NCBI GenBank assembly: GCA_902555435.1
Contig: CACDRL010000003.1
Location: 1 to 64,000 of the forward strand
Direction of reading: 5' to 3'
Length of the DNA stretch: 64,000 bases
Source: an uncultured Pelagibacteraceae bacterium
GTDB lineage: Bacteria; Pseudomonadota; Alphaproteobacteria; Pelagibacterales; Pelagibacteraceae
A program made the translations under genes and the position numbers. Under the pieces are notes generated by a model. The model did no database searches, was not told the DNA's origin, and saw only the letters and a list, made by a program, of their open reading frames with translations. Of the stretch, positions 54,623 through 63,263 are shown piece by piece. Numbering within the stretch: the stretch's first letter is position 1; every line of letters starts with the position of its first letter.

Positions 54623-55299
54623 GTTTTATAAATTCTTGTTTTCAAATTTTCATGCTTGATACTATAAATATCGCTATTAAAACAAATTCCACCTAGGTCT
54701 TCTAAATTTAAATTTTCGCTTTCTTTTTCTATTTCTCTAATTAAATCATAAGTTTGAATTATACAGTCTTGTCCAATTTTTTGTCCAATTGGTATGTGTT
54801 TGATACAAACATTTATTAGATTTGATACAAAAGATTGCAGATAAGATACAATCGTTAAATTTAAGGGTATATCAAAATGTTTAGCTGCTTTAGCAACAGC
54901 AATTGGATAAGCAGTATTTTCTTGAATATTAAAATCCCAACTATCAGCTAAAACTTTTCTAAATGCATTGCCTATCTCTATGGATTCTATTTTTCTTTCC
55001 TTGCTTGGACAAAGCGATAATGCAAGTTCATTTAACTCTTCTCCCTGATAGGTATATTTCATTAAAATTACATCATTTTTACCAGTTCCATATTTTAAGA
55101 TACATTTTAAATAATCCAAAATATCTTCTTTTGACTTAATAAAATTATCATTAATCATTGCCTCTAAACCATGAGAATATGAAAAACTTCCAACAGGAAA
55201 TGATGGTGAAAACCAAGTTTGAAGAATTTGCAAAGCTTCTTTTAAATCTTTTTTACTTTTTATTTTAGTGTTTATGGCTATGGGTTCTACCAATTCCAT
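54619..55299 (-). CDS. ureF: Urease accessory protein UreF
   Basis: UreF is the all-helical partner that controls the UreG GTPase in the nickel-loading complex. The protein has [21 protein letters not shown] near the N-terminus and [10 protein letters not shown] near the end. No ATG lies close to the ureE stop. The ATG at 55299 gives about 226 aa and a 35-bp overlap with ureE, and the frame is open to 55350. Confidence 0.92.
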   Translation of the reverse strand: MELVEPIAINTKIKSKKDLKEALQILQTWFSPSFPVGSFSYSHGLEAMINDNFIKSKEDILDYLKCILKYGTGKNDVILMKYTYQGEELNELALSLCPSKERKIESIEIGNAFRKVLADSWDFNIQENTAYPIAVAKAAKHFDIPLNLTIVSYLQSFVSNLINVCIKHIPIGQKIGQDCIIQTYDLIREIEKESENLNLEDLGGICFNSDIYSIKHENLKTRIYKT

Positions 55300-55708
55300 A
55301 TGCTCCTCCCTCTGGTTTAAAAGGTCTTGAAACTTTCTTAACCTTTCCACCTAATTTTAATATCATTTTTTTTATTACTTCATCATACTGAATAAAAATT
55401 CTATCTTTTTCAATTTGGCATGGCATATGCCTATTTCCAATATGCCAAATTAATTGCATTAAATTTTTTCCTTTTATTTCTAATAAATTTTCTTTTTTGT
55501 TTTTGATTAAAATCAAATTTCCACTTTGAAGCCTAAACGCTTGATTTTCTGATAGTGATTTTGTCTCTGGTAAATTGACTAAAAATTCAAAACCATTATC
55601 TGAAACAAGTTTTTTTCTTCTTAAAAATCGTTCATCATAGGATAAAGATATGTGATCTTTTGCTTTATTTTTGGCTATTTTATTTACTATTAAAAAACAA
55701 TTATCCAT
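55265..55708 (-). CDS. ureE: Urease accessory protein UreE (nickel chaperone)
   Basis: This 147-aa protein has the UreE layout: an N-terminal peptide-binding domain and a C-terminal metal domain with LIWHIGNRHMPCQIE, the conserved dimer-interface histidine. The tail GRTHSHKH is short but histidine-rich, as nickel carriers often have. Its start follows ureC by 3 bp. Confidence 0.93.
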   Translation of the reverse strand: MDNCFLIVNKIAKNKAKDHISLSYDERFLRRKKLVSDNGFEFLVNLPETKSLSENQAFRLQSGNLILIKNKKENLLEIKGKNLMQLIWHIGNRHMPCQIEKDRIFIQYDEVIKKMILKLGGKVKKVSRPFKPEGGAYGIGRTHSHKH

Positions 55709-55711
55709 AAG

Positions 55712-57418
55712 CTAAAACATAAAATATCTTTGTGCTAAAGGAAGTTCTTTAGCTGGTTCACATGTAATTATTTCACCATCTGCTTTTACCTCGTATGTCT
55801 CGGGATTAACCTCAATCTTTGGACACTTATTATTTAAAATCATGTCTTTTTTAGAAATAGCCCTTGTATTTTCTACAGGTAATAAGTCTTTTCTTATACT
55901 TGCATCTTTAAATGAATTCTTTTCAAGAGCTAATTTACTTGTGAAAATTACTGAAGATTTCTCTAAAGAAGTTCCAAATGATGAAAACATTGGTCTAGTG
56001 TATACTGGTTGTGGAGTTGGAATTGATGCATTTGGGTCTCCCATTTGTGCACAAGTTATACTTCCACCTATTAATATCATCTCTGGCTTTGCGCCAAAGA
56101 ATGCTGGGTCCCATAAAACTAAATCTGCACGTTTATTTTTTTCAATACTACCAATATGTTTCGAAATTCCATGAGCGATTGCTGGATTAATTGTATATTT
56201 TGCTAAATATCTTTTAACTCTAAAGTTATCATTGTCTCCTTTTTCCTCTGGTAAACTTCCTCTTTGAACTTTCATTTTATGTGCAGTTTGCCAAGTTCTT
56301 ATTATAACTTCTCCAACTCTACCCATAGCCTGACTATCTGATGCAATAATGGAAAAAGCACCCATATCATGAAGAATATCTTCTGCTGCGATTGTTTCTC
56401 TTCTTATTCTACTTTCAGCAAATGCTACATCCTCTGGAATAGATTTATCAAGATGGTGACAAACCATTAGCATATCCAAATGTTCTTCTATTGTATTAAC
56501 TGTATATGGTCTGGTTGGATTTGTTGAAGAGGGAATAACATGCTCTTCTCCACAAACTTTAATTATATCTGGTGCATGTCCACCGCCAGCACCTTCTGTA
56601 TGAAAAGCATGAATAGTTCTTTTGTTAATTGCTTTTATAGTATTTTCTACAAACCCACTTTCATTTAAAGTGTCTGTATGTATCATTACTTGAACATCAT
56701 TTTTATCAGCAATATTTAAACAATTATCAATCGCTCCAGGAGTAGTACCCCAATCCTCATGTAGTTTAAGAGCTGAAGCTCCAGCTAAAATTTGTTCCTC
56801 AAGACCTTCCGGCAACGAGGAATTTCCTTTTCCAGCAAAAGCTAAATTCATAGAAAAACCATCAGCAGATTGAATCATTCTTTGAATATGCCACGGTCCT
56901 GGTGTACACGTTGTTGCAAGTGTACCATGAGCCGGTCCAGTTCCTCCTCCTAGCATAGTTGTAATTCCTGAGTGCAAAGCATCATCAATTTGTTGGGGAC
57001 ATATATAATGAATATGACTGTCAAAACCTCCAGCTGTTAAAATTTTTCCTTCTCCAGCAATTATCTCTGTTCCTGGACCAATAATAATATTTACTTTTGA
57101 TTGAGTATCTGGATTACCAGCTTTACCAATTTCAAATATTTTTCCATCCTTTAAACCTACATCAGCTTTATAAATTCCATTTACATCAACTATTAAAGCA
57201 TTGGTAATAACAGTATCAGAAGCTCCTTTTTTTCTACTAATTTGTGATTGGCCCATCCCATCTCTAATTACTTTTCCGCCACCAAACTTTACTTCTTCAC
57301 CATAAGTAGTTAGGTCGTTCTCAACTTCAATAAATAAGTCAGTATCTGCAAGCCTTACTTTATCTCCTGTAGTAGGCCCATACATATCTGCATAAGCTGC
57401 TCTAGAAATTTTAGCCAC
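55712..57418 (-). CDS. ureC: Urease alpha subunit
   Basis: UreC holds the nickel site that hydrolyses urea to ammonia and carbamate. The 568-aa protein has [14 protein letters not shown] (nickel histidines), [11 protein letters not shown] (lysine to be carbamylated), [13 protein letters not shown], and [22 protein letters not shown] with the catalytic flap histidine. The length is standard and no key residue is missing. It overlaps ureB by 1 bp. Confidence 0.98.
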   Translation of the reverse strand: MAKISRAAYADMYGPTTGDKVRLADTDLFIEVENDLTTYGEEVKFGGGKVIRDGMGQSQISRKKGASDTVITNALIVDVNGIYKADVGLKDGKIFEIGKAGNPDTQSKVNIIIGPGTEIIAGEGKILTAGGFDSHIHYICPQQIDDALHSGITTMLGGGTGPAHGTLATTCTPGPWHIQRMIQSADGFSMNLAFAGKGNSSLPEGLEEQILAGASALKLHEDWGTTPGAIDNCLNIADKNDVQVMIHTDTLNESGFVENTIKAINKRTIHAFHTEGAGGGHAPDIIKVCGEEHVIPSSTNPTRPYTVNTIEEHLDMLMVCHHLDKSIPEDVAFAESRIRRETIAAEDILHDMGAFSIIASDSQAMGRVGEVIIRTWQTAHKMKVQRGSLPEEKGDNDNFRVKRYLAKYTINPAIAHGISKHIGSIEKNKRADLVLWDPAFFGAKPEMILIGGSITCAQMGDPNASIPTPQPVYTRPMFSSFGTSLEKSSVIFTSKLALEKNSFKDASIRKDLLPVENTRAISKKDMILNNKCPKIEVNPETYEVKADGEIITCEPAKELPLAQRYFMF

Positions 57419-57723
57419 TATAAATTACCCATAACTTTCTTATTGAACCCATATATTTTTTTTAATCCATTTATTTCTATAAGCTCAACATCTTTAGATT
57501 GACCTGGCTCAAATCTTACAGCGGTTCCTGAAGGTATATTTAATCTCTTTCCATATGATAATTGCCTATCAAATACTAAATACTCATTTGTTTCAAAAAA
57601 ATGATAGTGGCTTCCAACTTGCACAGGTCTATCTCCAGAATTAGAAATTTTAATTTTAGTAATTTTGGAGTCTTTATTTAGATTAATTTCCTCTTTTTTT
57701 GTAATTACTTCGCCTGGCTTCAT
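57418..57723 (-). CDS. ureB: Urease beta subunit
   Basis: This 101-aa structural subunit starts [16 protein letters not shown] and has [20 protein letters not shown] and [18 protein letters not shown], all characteristic. It sits 8 bp after ureA and overlaps ureC by 1 bp. Separate A and B subunits are the usual proteobacterial arrangement. Confidence 0.97.
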   Translation of the reverse strand: MKPGEVITKKEEINLNKDSKITKIKISNSGDRPVQVGSHYHFFETNEYLVFDRQLSYGKRLNIPSGTAVRFEPGQSKDVELIEINGLKKIYGFNKKVMGNL

Positions 57724-57731
57724 AATAATTA

Positions 57732-58034
57732 TTACCTTATAGGTTTGTGCACAGTTACTAATTTAGTTCCATCTGGAAAAGTAGCTTCTACTTGAACTTC
57801 CTTCACCATGTCTGGAATACCTTCCATACAATCCTTTTTTTTAATGACATGAGCTCCTGCCTCCATTAATTCTGCAACACTTTTACCTTCTCTAGCTCCC
57901 TCGACTACAAAATCTGTTATTAAAGCTATAGCCTCTGGATAATTTAATTTTATACCTTTTGACAATCTATTTTTAGCAACAATTGCTGCTAGACTTATTA
58001 AAAGTTTATCTTTTTCTCTAGGAGTCAATTTCAT
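57732..58034 (-). CDS. ureA: Urease gamma subunit
   Basis: This 100-aa subunit begins [24 protein letters not shown] and has [24 protein letters not shown] and [20 protein letters not shown], nearly canonical. It follows ureD directly. Confidence 0.98.
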   Translation of the reverse strand: MKLTPREKDKLLISLAAIVAKNRLSKGIKLNYPEAIALITDFVVEGAREGKSVAELMEAGAHVIKKKDCMEGIPDMVKEVQVEATFPDGTKLVTVHKPIR

Positions 58035-58844
58035 TTAGATATTCCATATTTTTGGTATTTTTGAACCTTCAAAAAAATATGATAAAATTTTATCAATTGC
58101 AAATTTAAGATTATAACTATCTTTAGATAAAAATCTTATGATCAATTTATTATCCCATTGAGAATAATTTGAAGTTGTATTTTCATCGTTAGTTAAAGTT
58201 TCAGATAGATTATCAAGATTATTCAAAAACTTATTTCCTACAATAATAATTGTCGCAACTGCAGAATTGTTATTTAAAGTTGAAAAGCTATTCAAATATT
58301 TTTTTTCAAATAAACCTGTATTTATTGCTTCAGTATGAATTAATTTTTTATCAACATTAATATTCCAAAAATCAGAAAAATGTCCTTTTTTAAACTCCTC
58401 CTTCATAGATGTTCGTCCAAAAATTATATTTTCACAAAGCAATAAATTTGAGTCTTTTGATAAATTAAAATTAATTTTTCGTTTTAAATTACAATTATTA
58501 AATAAAATTAATTCTTTAGGTAACCAAAATAGACTAGAATTGTTTAATAAATTTAAATTAATTTCTAGATTGGCTGGATTACCAAACCCACTGTAAATTT
58601 TTTCTGCCGCCTGTGTTGAAATACAAAGTTCCGATTTGTCAATCTCTATATCTTGTTTGTATTCATCTCCGCTAGTAATTCCACCAGCTGTATTTATAAG
58701 CATTAATTGTTTTAAATTTTCATGAAAATCTGGCATCAAAGCTTTTAAAGATCCTTGTTGATAAAGTTTTTGTAAATTTTGATCTTTTATTTTTATTTCC
58801 AATCTGCCTTTGGATTTTTCTAGTTTTTTTTGACTTATATTCAT
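58035..58844 (-). CDS. ureD: Urease accessory protein UreD
   Basis: UreD is the scaffold that joins UreF and UreG on apo-urease. The 269-aa protein is diverged but has LMLINTAGGITSGDEYKQDIEID and QAAEKIYSGFGNPANLEINLNLLNNSSLFWLPKELILFNN, the conserved core. It is the first gene of the urease operon, divergent from the BKACE gene. No urea transporter is adjacent. Confidence 0.92.
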   Translation of the reverse strand: MNISQKKLEKSKGRLEIKIKDQNLQKLYQQGSLKALMPDFHENLKQLMLINTAGGITSGDEYKQDIEIDKSELCISTQAAEKIYSGFGNPANLEINLNLLNNSSLFWLPKELILFNNCNLKRKINFNLSKDSNLLLCENIIFGRTSMKEEFKKGHFSDFWNINVDKKLIHTEAINTGLFEKKYLNSFSTLNNNSAVATIIIVGNKFLNNLDNLSETLTNDENTTSNYSQWDNKLIIRFLSKDSYNLKFAIDKILSYFFEGSKIPKIWNI

Positions 58845-58911
58845 CCTGTTATCCTAGCACAAAAAATAGAAATCTTTTTACAATATAGCTAAGTTAAACT
58901 AATATAAATCT

Positions 58912-59697
58912 ATGGGTTTTTATCAGCCAGAAAAATTACCTAAAATTATGATAGCTCCTAATGGAGCGAGACCTAAAAAAAAAGATCACATTGAAGTCCC
59001 TGTAACCATTGATGAGGTAGTAGAAACAGCAAAATTATGTTTTGCTCAAGGAGCAGAAGGAATACATTTTCATCTAAGGGATGAAAAAGGCGATCATATA
59101 CTCAGTTCAGAAATGTGTTTGAAAGCTTTAAATGATTTACAATTAAGTGTCCCTAACATGCATCTACAAGTAACTACAGAAGCTGTAGGGAGGTACTCGC
59201 CAAGTGAAATGAGAAAACTTGCATATGAGGTAACACCTCCAGGCATTTCTATTGGAATAAGAGAGATGATACCTTCAAGGAATCCAACTGAAGAAGATAT
59301 TAAATTATATCAATCTCTAACCGAAAATGGGACAAAAATTCAACACATATGTTATGAGCCTGAAGATTTAGATTTACTTTCCGATGTATTGAATAAAGGA
59401 AAAATTTCTAAAGATGGAACATGGTGTTTATTTGTTATTGGTCACTACTCTGGAAAAATAAGCGATCCAAATAAAATTCCATTATTTTTAGATAAACTAA
59501 ATAATAACAATTTGAATGCAGATTGGGCTGTTTGTGCTTTTGGCAAAGAAGAGATTGATTGTTTAAAAAAAGCCATAAGTTTAGATGGAAAAATTAGAAT
59601 TGGATTTGAAAATTCAATGCTAATGCCAAATGGCGAAATAGCTCCAAATAATCATACAAAAGTTAAGGCTGTTAAAGAGTTTTTAAATTTAAATTAA
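58912..59697 (+). CDS. BKACE family (DUF849) beta-keto acid cleavage enzyme
   Basis: This 261-aa TIM-barrel protein resembles 3-keto-5-aminohexanoate cleavage enzymes, which condense a beta-keto acid with acetyl-CoA. Visible zinc ligands are in GIHFHLRD, and IMIAPNGARPKKKDH marks the N-terminal strand. Its substrate is not obvious, and the protein is a little shorter than average. Divergent from ureD across 67 bp, it converges on the FAD hydroxylase with a 9-bp overlap. Confidence 0.8.
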   Translation: MGFYQPEKLPKIMIAPNGARPKKKDHIEVPVTIDEVVETAKLCFAQGAEGIHFHLRDEKGDHILSSEMCLKALNDLQLSVPNMHLQVTTEAVGRYSPSEMRKLAYEVTPPGISIGIREMIPSRNPTEEDIKLYQSLTENGTKIQHICYEPEDLDLLSDVLNKGKISKDGTWCLFVIGHYSGKISDPNKIPLFLDKLNNNNLNADWAVCAFGKEEIDCLKKAISLDGKIRIGFENSMLMPNGEIAPNNHTKVKAVKEFLNLN

Positions 59698-61146
59698 TAA
59701 TTTTAAATTTCCTTTTGTTATTAATTTAACATCTTTTAAGTTTTTAATTGATGCAAGAATAAATCTATCAGGTCTAACAATTAGACCTTCACAATTTGCA
59801 TTTTCTAAATATCTTGAAAGATTAGTATTACTTTTATTTCTATAAAAGTTAATCTTATTTGATATTGATTGTTTGAATTTGTCTGAAAGAACTAAAATTG
59901 GTTTTTTTGAAAATTTTATATCTAAATTTTTTCCATTATTTCTAAATTGTGGAAAAATGTTTCCTCTAAATTTATCCTTTGGTTTTCCTAAACCACGTCC
60001 AAGCTTAGGTTTTATTGATTTCATGCTTTTTCTGCCTTTGCTATCTGCAGAAATATTATTTGTTATTGGAGATTTTCCTACTGCATTTACAAATTCTCCC
60101 ATACGCATTGTAGTTTCTATATACTCTTTAACATTTGAAGATCTCTCAGATTGGTAAGTATTTAAAAGCTTATCATCATGTTTTTTTCTTAAACAATGTG
60201 AAATCTTCCATGCAAGATTTGAAACATCTCTTATACCAGCACACATTCCTTGACCCATAAATGGCGGCATCAAATGAGCAGCATCTCCAGCTAAAAAAAT
60301 TCTGCCTTTTTTCCATTTTTTAGCTAATGCAGATTGGAATGTATAGATTGTTTTTCTTTCCATTTTAGCTTCATTTCTTTTGAGCCAAGGTTTTAAAAAA
60401 TTCCAAATATATTTATCAGAAAGAATAGTATCTATTTTTTCTGTTTTTTTAATTGCAAACTCCCATCTTCTTCTTTTACCTACATTTCTACAGTAAGTAG
60501 CGGGCCTTGTAGGATTTGAATATTGAATAGTCCTGTCAGGTAAATTTTTTTTATTTTTTTTTAATATTAAATCTATAACTGCCCATTTTTGAGTAAAACC
60601 AAGATTATTCATTTTTGTTTTCATTTGCGATCTAGTTATTGAATTAGCTCCATCACAACCAATTAAATATTTTGATTTTATTTCAAATATTTTTTTTGAA
60701 TTAATGTCTTCAAACGTAATATCTACATCATTTTTATTATTTATGATTTTTTTGACATTAGAACTTTGTTTAATCTCAACCTTTTTGTAAGACTTTAGTT
60801 TCTTTCTAAGCTCTCTTTCTAAATCAGGTTGGTTAAATCTATAACTAGGATACCATCCATTCTCTGTGATTTCTCTTGGTCTTGGCCAATCTAAAATTAC
60901 TCTATTTTTTTTATCAACAAACTTTGTTCCTTTATTAATTATTGTATGTTTTAAAAAAGTGTTGGTTATGCCGATTGTTTCAAAAACTCTCATAACCTCG
61001 TCATCAAAATGTACAGCTCTTGGTAATGGATAAAAACTTTTTTCCTTTTCCAAAACTAAAATTGAAAAACCATGCATTGCTAATAAATTTGCTAAAGTGC
61101 CCCCTGTTGGACCGAAACCTACAATTACAACATCATACTTTTTCAT
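59689..61146 (-). CDS. FAD-dependent aromatic hydroxylase (MhpA/PheA-like)
   Basis: This 485-aa flavoprotein monooxygenase starts YDVVIVGFGPTGGTLANLLAMHG (FAD block), has the ...YLIGCDGANS motif in the middle and GDAAHLMPPFMGQGMCAGIRD near residue 290. This is the class A phenol hydroxylase pattern. It would hydroxylate an aromatic ring using NAD(P)H and O2. The adjacent extradiol dioxygenase could open the resulting catechol-like ring. The substrate is unknown. Confidence 0.85.
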   Translation of the reverse strand: MKKYDVVIVGFGPTGGTLANLLAMHGFSILVLEKEKSFYPLPRAVHFDDEVMRVFETIGITNTFLKHTIINKGTKFVDKKNRVILDWPRPREITENGWYPSYRFNQPDLERELRKKLKSYKKVEIKQSSNVKKIINNKNDVDITFEDINSKKIFEIKSKYLIGCDGANSITRSQMKTKMNNLGFTQKWAVIDLILKKNKKNLPDRTIQYSNPTRPATYCRNVGKRRRWEFAIKKTEKIDTILSDKYIWNFLKPWLKRNEAKMERKTIYTFQSALAKKWKKGRIFLAGDAAHLMPPFMGQGMCAGIRDVSNLAWKISHCLRKKHDDKLLNTYQSERSSNVKEYIETTMRMGEFVNAVGKSPITNNISADSKGRKSMKSIKPKLGRGLGKPKDKFRGNIFPQFRNNGKNLDIKFSKKPILVLSDKFKQSISNKINFYRNKSNTNLSRYLENANCEGLIVRPDRFILASIKNLKDVKLITKGNLKLLI

Positions 61147-61165
61147 TTACAAAATAATAATACTG

Positions 61166-62140
61166 TTATTTTTTGTTAATAGTATTTGAATATAACCAAG
61201 GGCAATCAATAAAAAGTGGAGCCTGTTTTCCTTCTGAAGCGGTTTCTAATCTTTTGTTTCTAAATTTCATTCTTTCTTCATCTGGTAAATATAATCTTTC
61301 ATGACCCCAAAAACTTGGTCCTTCAAAAGTTTCAATGGCTTTCCATGTTTTAGGATCAATAATTCTTCCACCCCATCCATTTTCAATAAAAAAACCAGAT
61401 GGTGTTATTGAATAAAATGACGTCATATAATCATTGGTATGTCTTCCTAAAGTATAAGCGATTTTATTTTCCTCATATTGTAACAAGTCATATCCTTGAC
61501 CAACATCATCAAGACTGTTGTACTCAACCATAAAATGATGAAAGCCTGTTCTTCCAGATCCAAATAATGCTAAACTATGGTGTCTGCCGTTAACATGAAA
61601 AAAACATAAAGAAATAGGTGTGTGGCTATAGTCACTAATTTTAAAACCTAAAACTTCAGTATAAAATGGGATTAAGTCATCAATTTTTTTTACATGAATA
61701 ACTGCATGACCCATCCCTAATGCACCAGTTTTAAATCCTGAAATTGGACGACCTGGTTTGAATGGATCAGTATCGTTCATTGGTTTATAAACTAATTCAA
61801 CTCTATTACCTTGTGGGTCATTGAAATAAATTAAATCTTCAACAAGCCTCTTGTCTGCAAACGAATTTTTCCCTTGGTTTACCTCAATGTTATTTTTTTC
61901 TAGTTTTGTTGCAAACAACTCCAAGTCTTCTTTATTTTCAACTTCCCAACCCATAAATCCAAGATTATCACCTTTATCTCCAGTTATTGTTAAACGCTGT
62001 TTTTGATCATCCATTCTAAAAGACAGAATGTCTTTACCTCTATCAACTAACTGCATTCCTAAATTTTTTTGACTGTAGTCAGACCAGTCTTCAAATTTAT
62101 CTGAATTTACTCCAATGTAGCTTAGAGCTGTTATGGCCAT
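61166..62140 (-). CDS. Two-domain extradiol ring-cleavage dioxygenase (VOC superfamily)
   Basis: The protein (about 324 aa) has two VOC domains. The C-terminal one carries the iron ligands of class I extradiol enzymes: ALGMGHAVIHVKK (His), RTGFHHFMVEY (His) and SGFFIENGWGG (Glu). It likely cleaves a catechol-type ring next to the hydroxyls. The ATG at 62140 (MAITALSYIGVNSD), preceded by AAGG, fits the family. A GTG at 62170 lies inside the upstream hairpin and is unlikely. It starts after the TRAP binding-protein gene and is followed by the hydroxylase. Confidence 0.86.
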   Translation of the reverse strand: MAITALSYIGVNSDKFEDWSDYSQKNLGMQLVDRGKDILSFRMDDQKQRLTITGDKGDNLGFMGWEVENKEDLELFATKLEKNNIEVNQGKNSFADKRLVEDLIYFNDPQGNRVELVYKPMNDTDPFKPGRPISGFKTGALGMGHAVIHVKKIDDLIPFYTEVLGFKISDYSHTPISLCFFHVNGRHHSLALFGSGRTGFHHFMVEYNSLDDVGQGYDLLQYEENKIAYTLGRHTNDYMTSFYSITPSGFFIENGWGGRIIDPKTWKAIETFEGPSFWGHERLYLPDEERMKFRNKRLETASEGKQAPLFIDCPWLYSNTINKK

Positions 62141-62160
62141 TTGAAAATTCCTTAAATTAT

Positions 62161-62186
62161 ATGAGCCCACTCTAATGTGGGCTCAT
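62161..62186 (-). terminator. Hairpin after the second dctP-type gene
   Basis: ATGAGCCCAC and GTGGGCTCAT form a perfect 10-bp stem around the 6-base loop TCTAAT. It lies 15 bp after the binding-protein stop. Read leftward, the sequence after it is AT-rich but lacks a clean U-run, so it may act as an mRNA 3'-end stabiliser or weak terminator before the dioxygenase gene. Confidence 0.65.
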
Positions 62187-62201
62187 AAAAATATTTACTT
62201 T

Positions 62202-63212
62202 TTAACGTTCAATTGAAGTGATGATCTCTCTTGCTCTTGTAAGAACAGCATCACCATCAAGACCTTTGCCACTCATTTCTTTTAACCAATCAGATTCAAT
62301 CGGTGCTAAAATTTGTTTATATTCAGCAATAACATCATCTGATGCAATAATGATTTCATGGCCATCTCTTTTTGAGATTTCAGTTTTCATCTTAGCATTT
62401 TGGTTGTCAATTAAGCTTGATGCCCAATCACCGAAATCATGTCCACTAAATTTGTTTATACAAGCTTGATCTCCTGCTGGTAAACTATTGAACTTATCTT
62501 CATTCATTATCAAACCAAATGTTGCATTCGTTAGATTAACTTCAGTATGATATTTAGTTACGTCAAACAATCTAAATGATCCAACAGCAGTATACGGAAA
62601 TGGAGTTCCATCAACTACACCTTTGCTTAATGCCTCAGATGTTCCTGGAGCAGGAACTTTAACTCCTGTTGCACCTAAAGTTTTTAAAATTGTTCCAGCA
62701 ATTTTGCTTGGTACTCTCATTTTCATACCTTTAAAATCTGCTGGTCTAACCACTTTTTTTTCTTTCATGTGTATTTGGTATCCAGGATTAGAATGTAATC
62801 CAATTACTTTAATTCCTGCCATCTCTTTATCCAAATATCCTTCATTGAACAAAGTGTTCAAAGCAGTCGTTCCAGCTTTTGAAGATTTTGTAAGAAATGG
62901 TAATTCAATTACTGAACTCAATGGAAACTGACCACCAATATAACCTAGAACTGTCCAAGAAATATCTGCAACTCCTGAAGTTACGATATCATACTGCTTA
63001 GGAGGACTTCCTAGTACTCCACCAGCATACATTTTTACATTTAATGTTCCTGAACATTGATTAACTTTTTTTGCCCAACCTGCAAGAATTTTACTTGCGA
63101 TAAATGCTTTTGGTGGTTCAAAAGTTGCTAGCTTAAGTTCAGTTGCAGCAGATGCACTGACTATACTTATAGAAAATAATCCAATTACTAATCCGATAAG
63201 TTTCTTTTTCAT
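62202..63212 (-). CDS. TRAP transporter substrate-binding protein (DctP type)
   Basis: This 336-aa protein has a signal peptide (LIGLVIGLFSISIVSASAATEL) and the TRAP binding-protein pattern YAGGVLGSPPKQYDIVTSGVADISW and FKGMKMRVPSKIAGTILKTLGATGVKVPAPGTSEALSKGVVDG. It has one arginine at the usual ligand position. Membrane subunits are not in this window. Its place between an FAH hydrolase and aromatic-ring enzymes suggests an aromatic acid or derivative as ligand. Confidence 0.9.
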   Translation of the reverse strand: MKKKLIGLVIGLFSISIVSASAATELKLATFEPPKAFIASKILAGWAKKVNQCSGTLNVKMYAGGVLGSPPKQYDIVTSGVADISWTVLGYIGGQFPLSSVIELPFLTKSSKAGTTALNTLFNEGYLDKEMAGIKVIGLHSNPGYQIHMKEKKVVRPADFKGMKMRVPSKIAGTILKTLGATGVKVPAPGTSEALSKGVVDGTPFPYTAVGSFRLFDVTKYHTEVNLTNATFGLIMNEDKFNSLPAGDQACINKFSGHDFGDWASSLIDNQNAKMKTEISKRDGHEIIIASDDVIAEYKQILAPIESDWLKEMSGKGLDGDAVLTRAREIITSIER

Positions 63213-63263
63213 AAAACACCCCTCATAGTTGTTTATAATTAATCTAAAATAGTAACTTGAAAT

